From: Fen-1298 sp963833465
GTDB lineage: Bacteria > Bacteroidota > Ignavibacteria > UBA10030
Direction of reading: 5' to 3'
Assembly (NCBI GenBank): GCA_963833465.1
Contig: CAWHXW010000003.1
Coordinates: forward strand, 1-64,000
DNA: 64,000 nucleotides
Shown: piece after piece, positions 16,717-25,647 of the stretch
How the letters are laid out: each line of letters starts with the position of its first letter
Numbering within the stretch: position 1 is the stretch's first letter
Program-made: the position numbers and the translations under genes
The notes under the pieces: generated by a model
The model's database searches: none
What the model was told of the DNA's origin: nothing
Seen by the model: only the letters and a program-made list of their open reading frames with translations

Positions 16717-17592
16717 ATGCTTGCAACTAATGGAAGAATGAAAATAGCTATTCAGCGCAGCGGACGCCTTACCGAAGACTCGGTATCGTTGCTGCGCGCA
16801 TGCGGATTAAGCTTTGAATTTCAGAAGCAAAGTCTTTATTCGCCATGCAATAATTTTGATTTAGATATTTTGGCGATACGGGATGATGATATTCCTGAAT
16901 ATGTACAGGATGGCGTTGCAGATCTTGGTATTATAGGCGAAAATGTACTGCAGGAAAGAAATGCGCGCGTACATGTTCTCGCATCACTTGGATTCGGCGG
17001 ATGCAAACTCATGATAAGTGTGCCGCAAAAATCTGCTATCCGAAAAATTTCTGACCTTAATGGTCAGCGTATCGGTACTACATATCCGTCAATTCTTAAA
17101 TCCTTTTTAAAAGACAACAAGGTAAAGGCAGAGATTATCAAATTGAGCGGTTCAGTCGAGTTGGCTCCAAGCCTAAATGTTGCCGACATCATTTGCGACA
17201 TAGTATCAACAGGGACAACTGCAAAAATGAATGGATTGCGGACGTTTTGTACTGTATTAGAATCTCAAGCAGTTTTAGTAGCAAATCTGGCTGCAATGCG
17301 TGACAAGAATAAACGTGCAATTATCGATCGATTAATGATTCGTGTGCATGGATCGCAGGAAGCAAACGGCAAGCGTTATCTTATGATGAACGCGCCTGCT
17401 GATTCTGTTGCAAAACTTAAGCGCCTCATTCCAAGTTTAAAAAGCCCAACAGTGGTACCGCTTGCAGAATCTGATATGGTGGCAATTCACTCTGTTGTGG
17501 CGGAAGATATATTTTGGGATGTGATGGAAAAACTTAAAAAAGCAGGTGCCAGTGATATTATTGTTGTACCTATTGAAACAATTATACGATGA
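16717..17592 (+). CDS. hisG: ATP phosphoribosyltransferase, long form
   Basis: HisG (291 residues) catalyses the first, committed step of histidine synthesis, joining ATP and PRPP. Seen here are 'MKIAIQRSGRLTEDSVSLLRACGL', 'DLDILAIRDDDIPEYVQDGVADLGIIGENVL', the PRPP loop region 'ADIICDIVSTGTTAKMNGL' and a C-terminal ACT-like regulatory domain (about 215-291). This makes it the long, feedback-inhibited form that needs no HisZ. The AAGGTAAAG before the ATG may serve as ribosome binding site. The stop overlaps the hisD start (ATGA). Confidence 0.95.
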   Translation: MLATNGRMKIAIQRSGRLTEDSVSLLRACGLSFEFQKQSLYSPCNNFDLDILAIRDDDIPEYVQDGVADLGIIGENVLQERNARVHVLASLGFGGCKLMISVPQKSAIRKISDLNGQRIGTTYPSILKSFLKDNKVKAEIIKLSGSVELAPSLNVADIICDIVSTGTTAKMNGLRTFCTVLESQAVLVANLAAMRDKNKRAIIDRLMIRVHGSQEANGKRYLMMNAPADSVAKLKRLIPSLKSPTVVPLAESDMVAIHSVVAEDIFWDVMEKLKKAGASDIIVVPIETIIR

Positions 17593-18878
17593 AGATTTAT
17601 TTTGAAAATAAGTTGACTAAACAAGAACGTTTTGCTCTTCTTCGACGTCCTAGTTTCCTAAAAAGCGATACCGATAATATCGTTCGGGAAGTCTGTCTTA
17701 GGGTCAAAAGTCGTGGAGATGATGCCGTCCACGATTACAATAAAAGGTTCGATAACGCTGAAGTTCAATTGATTCGTGTATCGGCAGAAGAAATTGAAGC
17801 GGCAAAAAAATTACTTTCGCAGAAATTCTTAAATGCACTAAATATTGCTACAAAAAATATTCGCACTTTTCATGAATCTCAATTGAATAAAACACAACGC
17901 ATCACGACGATAGAAGGCGTTAGCTGCTGGCGCGAGATGCGTCCTATTGAACGCGTTGGACTTTACATTCCAGCCGGCTCTGCACCGCTGCCCTCGACAG
18001 TGCTGATGCTTGGGATACCTGCAGTAATTGCTGGATGTCAGCGCATTGTGCTATGTTCGCCACCCAAAACAAATGCTTCTGTCGATCCGCTTGTAATTGC
18101 AACTGCGTCCATGATAGGAATTGATGAACTGTACAAAGTTGGCGGTGCACAGGCAATTGCAGCGATGGCTTATGGAACCGAAACTATTCCTAAGGTAGAC
18201 AAAATATTCGGTCCCGGCAACCGCTATGTAACCGCTGCAAAACAATTTGTTTCCACCGACCCTGAAGGTGCAGCGATTGATTTAATTGCAGGACCATCTG
18301 AGGTATTAATTCTTGCTGATGAAACAGTAAATCCAGATGTCGTAGCATATGATTTGTTATCACAAGCTGAGCATGATGCTGACGCTCAAGCTTTATTGGT
18401 AACAACAAGCGAGTCGTTGGCAAACGAAATAGTAAGTGTTTTATCGCAGAAAGCATTAGAGTTCTCAAGAAATAAAATCATCGAATTATCTTTAGCAAAC
18501 AGTTATGTCTTTATCGCTAATTCACTTGAGTCCGCAGTAAGATTTTCTAACGATTACGCGCCAGAACATCTCATCATTAATATGCAAAATGCAGAAGCAA
18601 TCGTCCCAATGATTATGAATGCTGGCTCTGTATTTGTCGGTCCATTCACTCCTGTAACAGCTGGAGATTATGCATCAGGTACAAACCACACGCTGCCGAC
18701 AAGCGGTACTGCCCGCTGGACAAGCGGTGTATCGCTTGATAGTTTTTTTAAAAATATTACTTTTCAATCTATTACAAAATCTGGACTTGAAAGTCTGGCG
18801 CCGACATTAACTGAGTTTGCATCTATTGAAGGCTTGCAAGCACATGCACGTGCTGTCACATCACGGCTTCCAAAGTAA
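17589..18878 (+). CDS. hisD: Histidinol dehydrogenase
   Basis: A 429-residue zinc- and NAD-dependent enzyme that oxidises histidinol to histidine in two steps. Conserved blocks include 'RVGLYIPAGSAPLPSTVLMLGIPA', 'GGAQAIAAMAYGTETIPKVDKIFGPGN', 'AIDLIAGPSEVLILAD', 'LLSQAEHDADAQALLVT' (zinc/catalytic Gln-His region) and 'APEHLIINMQNA', with a C-terminal 'FVGPFTPVTAGDYASGTNHTLPTSGTAR'. Full length. It starts inside the last codons of hisG (four-base overlap), which indicates translational coupling. Confidence 0.97.
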   Translation: MKIYFENKLTKQERFALLRRPSFLKSDTDNIVREVCLRVKSRGDDAVHDYNKRFDNAEVQLIRVSAEEIEAAKKLLSQKFLNALNIATKNIRTFHESQLNKTQRITTIEGVSCWREMRPIERVGLYIPAGSAPLPSTVLMLGIPAVIAGCQRIVLCSPPKTNASVDPLVIATASMIGIDELYKVGGAQAIAAMAYGTETIPKVDKIFGPGNRYVTAAKQFVSTDPEGAAIDLIAGPSEVLILADETVNPDVVAYDLLSQAEHDADAQALLVTTSESLANEIVSVLSQKALEFSRNKIIELSLANSYVFIANSLESAVRFSNDYAPEHLIINMQNAEAIVPMIMNAGSVFVGPFTPVTAGDYASGTNHTLPTSGTARWTSGVSLDSFFKNITFQSITKSGLESLAPTLTEFASIEGLQAHARAVTSRLPK

Positions 18879-18890
18879 CGGCTTAATCAT

Positions 18891-19938
18891 ATGAATATAG
18901 AATCACTTATTCGGACAAATATCCGCGCATTGAAGCCGTACCACAGCGCGCGTCAGGATTTCCTTTCAGGTATCCTCCTTGATGCGAACGAAAATTCTTT
19001 TGGAAGTTCAGTGACCGTTCACGGCATGTCTCTTAACCGTTATCCTGATCCTGTACCAGCGTGAACTGCGAACTGCACTTGCTAATTTAAATGACGTTGG
19101 GCTAGATAACATATTTGTTGGTGTCGGATCGGATGAAGTGATTGATCTGCTGATGCGTATATTTTGTGAACCAAAGAGTGATTCTGTAGTTATTTTAGAG
19201 CCGACATACGGAATGTATCGTGTAGCTGCATCGATTCAAGATATTCAAATTCGTTCATGTCTGCTGACGGAGAAATTTCAAATTGATGTTGATGCAGTAA
19301 AGAAAACGATCGATGAAACTATAAAACTTGTTTTTTGTTGTTCACCGAACAATCCAACTGCAAATTTATTATCGTCTAATGATATTCTTGAGTTATGCCA
19401 ATCAGGAGTCATGGTTATTATTGATGAAGCATACATTGATTTTGCAAAATCAATCTCAATGGCAAAACAATTACTCAAATACCCTAATCTTATCGTGCTG
19501 CGAACACTTTCAAAAGCTTGGGGGTTAGCCGGGATTCGCCTCGGTTACTGTATAGCCAACCCGATTGTCGTCTCTTATTTGATGAAAGTAAAAGCACCAT
19601 ATAATATTAACGCGTTGACAAACCAAGCGGTGCTTAAAGCTCTCCGCAAAACAGAAGAAGTCAGCGAAAGAATAAATTCGATTATAGAAGAACGTGAATG
19701 GCTTTCTACAAACTTGGCATCTGTACATTGCATTGAATATGTTTTTCCATCTGATGCGAACTTCATTCTTGTTCGATGCAAAAATGCAACTGCGCTTTAT
19801 GAATATTTAGTGTCGAAAGAAATTATTGTTAGAAATCGTACTACAGAACCGCTTCTGAAAAATTGTTTGCGTATCACCGTCGGCACAAGGAAAGAGAATA
19901 AACAATTGATTCGAGCGATGAAGGAGTATTGCACATGA
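18891..19938 (+). pseudogene. hisC: Histidinol-phosphate aminotransferase, interrupted by a one-base frameshift
   Basis: The gene starts at ATG 18891 (MNIESLIRTNIRALKPYHSAR, then LLDANENSFG) and reads to 'LNRYPDP', where a TGA at 19062-19064 stops it. Dropping one base near G19053 gives 'YPDPYQRELRTALANLNDVG', exactly as in HisC. The following frame runs intact to 19938 with 'VGVGSDEVIDLLMRIF', 'FCCSPNNPTANLL', 'IIDEAYIDFA' and the PLP Lys in 'LRTLSKAWGLAGIRLGY'. As sequenced it cannot make full-length enzyme. Because all other his genes are intact, a sequencing or assembly error is as likely as a real mutation. Confidence 0.9.
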
Positions 19939-21026
19939 AAGTTATTTATTTTGATCGTGACGGCACTATCATTGTAGAACCGTCCGATGAGCAGGTGGAT
20001 TCCTTAGAAAAGCTTGAATTAATTCCAGGCGTGATCCAAGGATTGCGTCTTCTGCAAAACCGTGGATATTTTTTTGTGTTAGTATCGAATCAAGATAATC
20101 TTGGGACATCTGTATATCCAAATGAAAAATACGAAATGGTTCAAAATAAATTAATGCGTTTATTGAATAATGAAGGAATTCAATTCAACGCTATATTTAT
20201 TTGCCCGCATAATATAAATGAAAACTGTAGGTGCAGAAAACCAAAAACAGGTTTGGTTGATGAATTTATTCGAACAAATAAAGTAGATCTTTCGCGTTCA
20301 TTTGTGTTCGGAGATCGTGAGACGGATGTTCAGTTTGCGCATAACATCGGCTGTAAATCTGTTCGCTTGACGTCTGATGAATCCACAAAAGCCGATTTTA
20401 ATACTGAAAGTTTTATTGAAGCATGTCGTTACATCGCAAGGTTGGATCGATCAGCAACTATTACACGAAATACTACTGAAACTAAAATCTTAGCAGAAGT
20501 GTGTTTGGATGGTACGGGCAGTTATGAAATAAACTCAGGCATAGGTTTCTTCGATCACATGCTTGCTTTGCTATCGAAACATTCTAGTATAGATATGAAA
20601 ATTAAAGTGCAGGGAGATCTTCAAGTGGACGAACATCATAGTGTTGAAGATACAGGGTTGGTTCTTGGCGAAGCAATTAGTCAAGCACTTGGCAATAAAC
20701 GCGGTATCGAGCGGTACGGATTTCTTTTACCAATGGATGAATCATTGGCTCAGGTAGCGCTAGATTTAGGCGGTAGGCCGTTCTGTTCCTTCAATGCGTC
20801 TTTTGAACGTGAAAAAGTTGGTGAGTTTCCCACAGAATTGGTGGAAGATTTTTTTCATGCATTTGCCTATGGTTTGCGCGCTAACCTCCACATTAATGTC
20901 ACAGGCAGAAATGATCATCATAAAATTGAAGCAATCTTCAAAGCAGTAGCACGTTCGTTGCGTCAAGCGGTGGCACAAAATGAAAATAATGCCGATGTAC
21001 TTCCTTCAACAAAAGGTGTATTGTGA
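19935..21026 (+). CDS. hisB: Bifunctional histidinol-phosphatase / imidazoleglycerol-phosphate dehydratase
   Basis: A 363-residue fusion. Residues 1-165 are a HAD phosphatase with the nucleophile motif 'YFDRDGT' (Asp7, Asp9), the zinc loop 'CPHNINENCRCRKP' and 'FVFGDRETDVQFA'. Residues about 170-363 are IGP dehydratase, with the metal motifs 'FDHMLALLSKH' and 'DEHHSVEDTGLVLGEA', 'FFHAFAYGLRANLHI' and 'NDHHKIEAIFKAVARSL'. The order matches the HisNB fusion of enterobacteria and many Bacteroidota. ATG 19935 overlaps the hisC stop (ATGA); an in-frame TTG six bases earlier is less likely. Confidence 0.95.
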   Translation: MKVIYFDRDGTIIVEPSDEQVDSLEKLELIPGVIQGLRLLQNRGYFFVLVSNQDNLGTSVYPNEKYEMVQNKLMRLLNNEGIQFNAIFICPHNINENCRCRKPKTGLVDEFIRTNKVDLSRSFVFGDRETDVQFAHNIGCKSVRLTSDESTKADFNTESFIEACRYIARLDRSATITRNTTETKILAEVCLDGTGSYEINSGIGFFDHMLALLSKHSSIDMKIKVQGDLQVDEHHSVEDTGLVLGEAISQALGNKRGIERYGFLLPMDESLAQVALDLGGRPFCSFNASFEREKVGEFPTELVEDFFHAFAYGLRANLHINVTGRNDHHKIEAIFKAVARSLRQAVAQNENNADVLPSTKGVL

Positions 21027-21616
21027 TTGGAATTATAAATTACGGTGCTGGAAATATCCGGTCAGTAAGTAATGCGCTCAATCGGTTAAATGAGCCGCAT
21101 TTTATATCAGATAATTGCAATGAACTTAATAAATCTGATAAACTTATTTTTCCGGGTGTGGGAGAAGCACGAAGTGCAATGGATGCGCTTGCAAAAACCG
21201 ACCTTACAAGTTGGTTAAAAAAAGTTACAGTTCCATTTCTTGGTATCTGTCTGGGAATGCAATTGCTATTTGAACATACGACAGAACGCGCCACCGATTG
21301 TTTAAGTATTATTTCTGGTACAAACGAACGGTTCCAAAGTGGTAAGTTTAAATTAAAAGTACCGCATATGGGATGGAACCAAGTTCATCAGAATGGAAAA
21401 AACCCATTATTCTCTGGAATTAAATCGGGCGAGAATTTTTATTTTGTCCATTCCTATTACGCGCCAGTTGTGCCGGTAACCATAGGTATAACGGACTATG
21501 ATGTTCAATTCACATCGGCAATTCAACAGAAAAATTATTATGGCGTTCAGTTTCATCCCGAAAAATCCAGCAAAGCCGGGTTGCAGCTTCTGAAAAATTT
21601 CATTGAGTTATGTTAA
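21023..21616 (+). CDS. hisH: Imidazole glycerol phosphate synthase, glutaminase subunit
   Basis: A 197-residue class I glutamine amidotransferase that feeds ammonia to HisF. The nucleophile is Cys76 in 'LGICLGMQLLFE', and the His/Glu pair is in 'YGVQFHPEKSS'; 'PHMGWNQV' and 'YFVHSYYA' are HisH signatures. The start is GTG at 21023, sharing bases with the hisB stop codon (GTGA). The gene end overlaps hisA by seven bases. Full length. Confidence 0.95.
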   Translation: MIGIINYGAGNIRSVSNALNRLNEPHFISDNCNELNKSDKLIFPGVGEARSAMDALAKTDLTSWLKKVTVPFLGICLGMQLLFEHTTERATDCLSIISGTNERFQSGKFKLKVPHMGWNQVHQNGKNPLFSGIKSGENFYFVHSYYAPVVPVTIGITDYDVQFTSAIQQKNYYGVQFHPEKSSKAGLQLLKNFIELC

Positions 21617-22338
21617 TAATTCCAGCAATTGATATTATTGACGGAAAATGCGTACGTCTGCGCCAAGGCAATTATAAGCAGAAAACTGTTTACTCCGCAT
21701 CGCCTGCGGAAGTAGCAAAGCAATTTGCTGATGCTGGATTCAAGTTTCTGCACGTTGTAGATTTGCAAGGAGCAAAAGAGAAGAAGATTGTAAACTGGGA
21801 TTCCATCGCATCCATTTTGGCAGTACCTGGATTGCAAATAGAAGTTGGAGGCGGTGTTCGTACAACTGACGATATAAAGAACCTTATTGAAATTGGAGTG
21901 TCGCGCGTTGTTATCGGCAGTACAGCTGCAAAGTCTCCGGAATTAGTGGAATATTGGATAAAGCACTTTGGTACAGAAAATATTGTTGTTGGAATGGATG
22001 TGAAGGATAACTCGGTTGCAATTAGCGGTTGGTTAGAAGACAGTCATCGTGCACCAATGGGGTTTGTTCTTGATTTGATGAAACGCGGCGCGAAGATATT
22101 TATTTGTACAGATATTTTACGTGATGGTATGTTAGGTGGAATAAATATTAATTTTTATCAAAATCTTAAATCAGCTTTTCCGGAGTTATCTATTATTGCT
22201 TCCGGAGGAATCTCGACACTTGAAGATGTTCAAGTTTTGAAAAAAGTAAATATGACAGGAGTTATTATTGGTAAAGCTATCTACGAGAATAAATTGCCAG
22301 TAGAAAAACTTATAGAAATAAATGGTGCTGTATGTTGA
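21610..22338 (+). CDS. hisA: ProFAR isomerase
   Basis: A 242-residue TIM barrel that isomerises the aminoimidazole-carboxamide ribonucleotide intermediate. The catalytic Asp8 is in 'PAIDIIDGKCVRLRQG'; phosphate loops are 'VGGGVRTTDDI' and 'ASGGISTLEDV'; 'TDILRDGMLGG' is typical of HisA. 'QGAKE' and 'VGMDVKD' are also conserved. It overlaps hisH upstream and hisF downstream, so it is translationally coupled at both ends. Confidence 0.96.
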   Translation: MLIIPAIDIIDGKCVRLRQGNYKQKTVYSASPAEVAKQFADAGFKFLHVVDLQGAKEKKIVNWDSIASILAVPGLQIEVGGGVRTTDDIKNLIEIGVSRVVIGSTAAKSPELVEYWIKHFGTENIVVGMDVKDNSVAISGWLEDSHRAPMGFVLDLMKRGAKIFICTDILRDGMLGGININFYQNLKSAFPELSIIASGGISTLEDVQVLKKVNMTGVIIGKAIYENKLPVEKLIEINGAVC

Positions 22339-23087
22339 CGAAACGTGTTATACCATGTCTCGATGTGAAAGACGGCAGAACAGTAAAAGGCACAAACTTT
22401 TTACAGCTGCGTGATGCAGGCGGTCCGGTTGAGTTAGCAGCACGATATTCGGATGAAGGTGCCGATGAACTTGTGTTTCTTGATATAAGTGCAACTTTAG
22501 AAGGCCGTAAAACTTTTCTTCAAATGGTGGAACGTGTTGCGGAAGCTATTCAAATTCCATTTACTGTTGGCGGCGGCATCAGCACTGTAGATGATGCCAG
22601 ACGAGCGCTTGATGCAGGCGCAGATAAAGTTTCACTCAACTCTGCAGTACTTGAGCGTCCTTCGTTTATTGATGAAGCAAGTAAGTGTGTTGGTTCGCAA
22701 TCTGTTGTCGTAGCTATTGACGTTAAAAGAAACAATGGAAGCTGGATAGTATGGACAAAAGCCGGTACAGAATCAACAGGCAAAGACGCACTTCTATGGG
22801 CAGATGAAGTAGTTCAACGCGGTGCCGGCGAGTTGCTCGTAACATCTATGGATCGCGATGGAACTACCGCAGGTTACGATGTTGAACTGCTGAAAGCTGT
22901 TTCAGATCGCGTTTCTGTTCCATTGATTGCTTCTGGTGGTGCCGGCAAAATGGAACATTTAAGAGATGCGATCTTGCATGGTCATGCCGATGCAGTGTTA
23001 GCAGCAAGTATTTTTCACTATGATAAAATTTCGATTTCCGAACTGAAATCTTTTCTTCACAATAATAATATTCCGGTGCGAATGTAA
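22332..23087 (+). CDS. hisF: Imidazole glycerol phosphate synthase, cyclase subunit
   Basis: A 251-residue TIM barrel partner of HisH. Asp11 lies in 'VIPCLDVKDGRTVKGTNF'; other HisF blocks are 'ELVFLDISAT', 'PFTVGGGISTVDDARRALDAGADKVSLNSAAV'-like, 'VVVAIDVKR', 'TSMDRDGTTAGYDVELL' and 'IASGGAGKMEHL'. It makes imidazole glycerol phosphate plus AICAR. It starts seven bases before the hisA stop, and its last base is the first base of hisI. Confidence 0.96.
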   Translation: MLTKRVIPCLDVKDGRTVKGTNFLQLRDAGGPVELAARYSDEGADELVFLDISATLEGRKTFLQMVERVAEAIQIPFTVGGGISTVDDARRALDAGADKVSLNSAVLERPSFIDEASKCVGSQSVVVAIDVKRNNGSWIVWTKAGTESTGKDALLWADEVVQRGAGELLVTSMDRDGTTAGYDVELLKAVSDRVSVPLIASGGAGKMEHLRDAILHGHADAVLAASIFHYDKISISELKSFLHNNNIPVRM

Positions 23088-23686
23088 TGAACAAATTGAA
23101 CTTTGAAAAATTAGGCGGGTTCGTACCTGCTGTTATTCAGGATGCACGAACAAACCAAGTGCTTATGGTTGGATTTATGAATTCGGAAGCAATAGAAAAA
23201 ACACTTGCTGATAAAAAGGTAACTTTCTGGAGTCGCACAAAAAAACGTTTATGGCAAAAAGGCGAGACTTCTGGAAATTATCTTGAATATATTTCTATGC
23301 AAAAAGATTGCGATAGTGATTCGCTACTCATTAAAGCAATTCCACAGGGGCCTGTATGTCACACGAATCAATTTACTTGTTTTGGTGAAGATGAGATTAT
23401 AGACGCAGGCGGTGTGCTGAGCAGATTGGAAGAAACTATTCGCAGCCGTAAACAAATGTTGCCGGAAGAATCGTACACATCAAAATTATTCAAAGAGGGG
23501 ACACCGCGCATTGCACAGAAGGTTGGAGAAGAAGGCGTCGAAGTTGCACTCGCTTCGGTTCTTGGAGATAAAAAACGTTTTATAGAAGAATCCGCTGATC
23601 TTCTATTTCATCTTCTCGTACTCTTGCGTCAACAAGATTTGACGCTTACTGATGTAACAAAAGAATTGCAAAGCAGGATGAAGTAG
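23087..23686 (+). CDS. hisI: Bifunctional phosphoribosyl-AMP cyclohydrolase / phosphoribosyl-ATP pyrophosphatase
   Basis: A 199-residue HisIE fusion catalysing steps 2 and 3 of the pathway. Residues about 1-105 are the cyclohydrolase ('VLMVGFMNSEAIEKTL', 'FWSRTKKRLWQKGETSGN', metal ligands in 'QKDCDSDSLLI' and 'GPVCHTNQFTCF'). Residues about 110-199 are the all-alpha pyrophosphatase ('SYTSKLFKEGTPRIAQKVGEEGVEVALA', 'EESADLLFHLLVLLRQQ'). It is the last gene of the his operon; no strong terminator follows, only an imperfect inverted repeat. Confidence 0.95.
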   Translation: MNKLNFEKLGGFVPAVIQDARTNQVLMVGFMNSEAIEKTLADKKVTFWSRTKKRLWQKGETSGNYLEYISMQKDCDSDSLLIKAIPQGPVCHTNQFTCFGEDEIIDAGGVLSRLEETIRSRKQMLPEESYTSKLFKEGTPRIAQKVGEEGVEVALASVLGDKKRFIEESADLLFHLLVLLRQQDLTLTDVTKELQSRMK

Positions 23687-23753
23687 TCATTATTATGAAT
23701 TCTACGAAAAGAAAAAAGTAATTTCTAAAAGATCAATCTTCAAGAATCAAATC

Positions 23754-23831
23754 TCAAACAAATTTCAAAATTCAAATATTTGATGTTCAAAGAAAATATT
23801 TTGTGCTTTGAATTTAGTTGTTTGGAATTTT
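23754..23831. repeat. Imperfect inverted repeat of CAAATTT/AAATTTG type
   Basis: After the his operon, a left arm rich in 'CAAATTTCAAAATTCAAA' is mirrored by 'TTTGAATTTAGTTGTTTGGAATTT'. Pairing is imperfect, with a loop around 23785-23800. It lies between convergent genes and could form a long weak hairpin. Sequences of this style often occur as dispersed intergenic repeats in uncultured genomes. Confidence 0.4.
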
Positions 23832-23843
23832 AGAAGTATTGTT

Positions 23844-24236
23844 TTACTCTTCATGAACAAACTCATGTCCCGCATGCTGTAATGCTTGTGTTGCATTTAC
23901 GAGATGTTCTTCCATCAAGAAAATGTAATCGGAGTGGAAGGTAGAAACTGCAAATATACTGATCCCTGCCTCTGTTAATGGCTTTACAAGAGAGATAAGA
24001 ATGCCTGTGGTGTTCGATGGAATTTGTTCTGTAGTACGTATGCAGCGATATCCGACTTCTTGTTGACCGCTGTCCGGTGCCATAAACTCCGGACAAATAA
24101 TAGTTAAGTCCTCATCAGTACGCATCACAAAGCACATCTCACCCTTTGCAAAGACCGAAGGAAGTTCGGCAAATTGTGGCATAATACTGACGGCAAATTT
24201 TTCGTCTAAAAGGCGAAGCTTCAGTTTATGATCCAT
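23844..24236 (-). CDS. ACT-domain protein (CASTOR-like double ACT)
   Basis: A 130-residue protein resembling the conserved family with two ACT-like units. It has 'KLKLRLLDEKFAVSIMP' and 'CFVMRTDEDLTIICPE' in the first half, and 'GILISLVKPLTEAGISIFAVSTFHSDYIFLMEEHLVNATQAL' in the second, which has the ACT consensus of a Gly-Ile strand, helix and second strand. Such domains usually bind amino acids and regulate enzymes, but this stand-alone form has no assigned partner. It converges on the his operon, whose end is 157 bases away. Confidence 0.8.
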   Translation of the reverse strand: MDHKLKLRLLDEKFAVSIMPQFAELPSVFAKGEMCFVMRTDEDLTIICPEFMAPDSGQQEVGYRCIRTTEQIPSNTTGILISLVKPLTEAGISIFAVSTFHSDYIFLMEEHLVNATQALQHAGHEFVHEE

Positions 24237-24385
24237 TGTTATGCCTTTTAAAAATGTTTAGGGTGATTTTTATGTATAGTGGGAAGATACGATTTCTCTA
24301 CCAATCTCGCAAGGACATTTCGCACATATTCTATTTACGAATTGACTCATAATAAAAGATACCGAAAGCAGTTTGAAAAAGAGTC

Positions 24386-24408
24386 GTTGCCTCATAATAT
24401 ATGTCACC
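24386..24408 (+). repeat. Left terminal inverted repeat of the insertion sequence
   Basis: GTTGCCTCA, six variable bases, then ATGTCACC. It pairs with the right end with one base of length difference. Confidence 0.8.
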
Positions 24409-24426
24409 GTAGAGAAAGGACATATA

Positions 24427-25605
24427 ATGATGAGTACAACTTCGAAGCACGAATATCTCGACAGTATTCGGATCAGATATCAGGATTCACCCAAAGGGAT
24501 TAAGACGATAATCCTTGATGAATTCTGTCGAGTCTGTGAGTATGATCGAAAATATGCTCTTCGCTTGCTCAATCCCAAGCCGAATCATTTTATCCGTTCC
24601 AGCAAATCCAGAAGTGGTCGTCCGATTACGTATCATCATCCCGAGATTCTCGCTTTCCTCAAACGACTTTGGATTGCTAGCAACCTTGCCTGTGGAAAAC
24701 GCTTGAAGGCAATGATTCCGCTCTGGCTTCCATTTGATGATACAGGCATTTCTCAGAATAATCAAAAACTCTTGCTGACGATTTCCGCCGCCACCATAGA
24801 CCGTCTCTTGACTCCACTGCGTTCTCGTTACACTAAGAAAGGTCTTGCAACCACCAAACCAGGATCACTACTCAAGAAACATATTCCAATCAAAACCAAT
24901 CAGTGGGATGAACATATTCCTGGATTTATCGAAGCTGATACTGTCGCTCATTGCGGCACTTCGATGGCTGGCATGTTCGTTTTTACCTTAAATACCGTTG
25001 ATATTGCCACCGGTTGGACAGAACAACGTGCTCTCTGGGGGAAAGGTGAGCAGGGGGTTCTTGAAGCTCTCAAGTCCATTGAATCTGCTCTTCCCTTTTC
25101 TCTCAAAGGCTTTGATTGCGATAACGGCTCGGAGTTTATGAATTGGACTATCCTCAAACACTTCCAAAACCGCAAGCGCCCGGTTCATTATACCCGCTCT
25201 CGTGAATACCAAAAGAACGATAACGCACATATCGAAGGTAAGAACTGGACACACATACGACAATATCTTGGTTATGATCGTTTTGAAGATCAACGTATGG
25301 TCTCTCTCTTGAACGATCTCTACTCTTCCCAATGGAGATTGCTCTTCAACTTCTTCTTGCCTTCTGTCAAGCTCCTTGCCAAAGAACGTATCAAATCCAA
25401 GACTATTAAAACCTTTGATTCTCCTAAAACTCCGTTCCAACGCCTCTTGGAATCTAAGGAGATCACTCAGAACACTAAAGATGATTTACAATGTCTCTTT
25501 AAAAATCTTAACCCTTTTACTCTGCAAAAGTTTATGTCTAAAAAAATTAGTACTATCTTACATCTTGCTACTCCTTGGAATAAACACATTAAACTATCTG
25601 CCTAA
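24427..25605 (+). CDS. DDE integrase-type transposase
   Basis: A 392-residue transposase with an rve-type catalytic core. An N-terminal helical DNA-binding part (about 1-150) includes 'SRSGRPITYHHPEILAFLKRLW'. The catalytic acids are visible: Asp in 'GFIEADTVAHCG', Asp in 'FDCDNGSEF' and Glu in 'KNDNAHIEGKNW', followed by 'RQYLGYDRFED'. The length is full, and no stop or frameshift is present, so the copy may be active. GAAAGGA seven bases before ATG 24427 is a good ribosome binding site; an upstream TTG at 24373 lies outside the element and is rejected. Confidence 0.9.
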   Translation: MMSTTSKHEYLDSIRIRYQDSPKGIKTIILDEFCRVCEYDRKYALRLLNPKPNHFIRSSKSRSGRPITYHHPEILAFLKRLWIASNLACGKRLKAMIPLWLPFDDTGISQNNQKLLLTISAATIDRLLTPLRSRYTKKGLATTKPGSLLKKHIPIKTNQWDEHIPGFIEADTVAHCGTSMAGMFVFTLNTVDIATGWTEQRALWGKGEQGVLEALKSIESALPFSLKGFDCDNGSEFMNWTILKHFQNRKRPVHYTRSREYQKNDNAHIEGKNWTHIRQYLGYDRFEDQRMVSLLNDLYSSQWRLLFNFFLPSVKLLAKERIKSKTIKTFDSPKTPFQRLLESKEITQNTKDDLQCLFKNLNPFTLQKFMSKKISTILHLATPWNKHIKLSA

Positions 25606-25619
25606 TTCTATATTCCCAT

Positions 25620-25643
25620 GGTGACATTTACTTTTGAGGCAAC
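25620..25643 (-). repeat. Right terminal inverted repeat of the insertion sequence
   Basis: Read on the minus strand it begins GTTGCCTCA and ends ATGTCACC, with seven variable bases between, matching the left end. Confidence 0.8.
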
Positions 25644-25647
25644 AGGT

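Larger units (their letters stand above)
24386..25643 (+). mobile_element. Insertion sequence, about 1.26 kb, single DDE transposase
   Basis: The ends are inverted repeats with outer GTTGCCTCA and inner ATGTCACC blocks separated by 6-7 variable bases. One transposase gene fills the element. I see no target-site duplication: the flanks are GAGTC on the left and AGGTTT on the right. The right end lies four bases from the stop codon of the polymerase gene. I cannot name the IS family with confidence. Confidence 0.85.
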
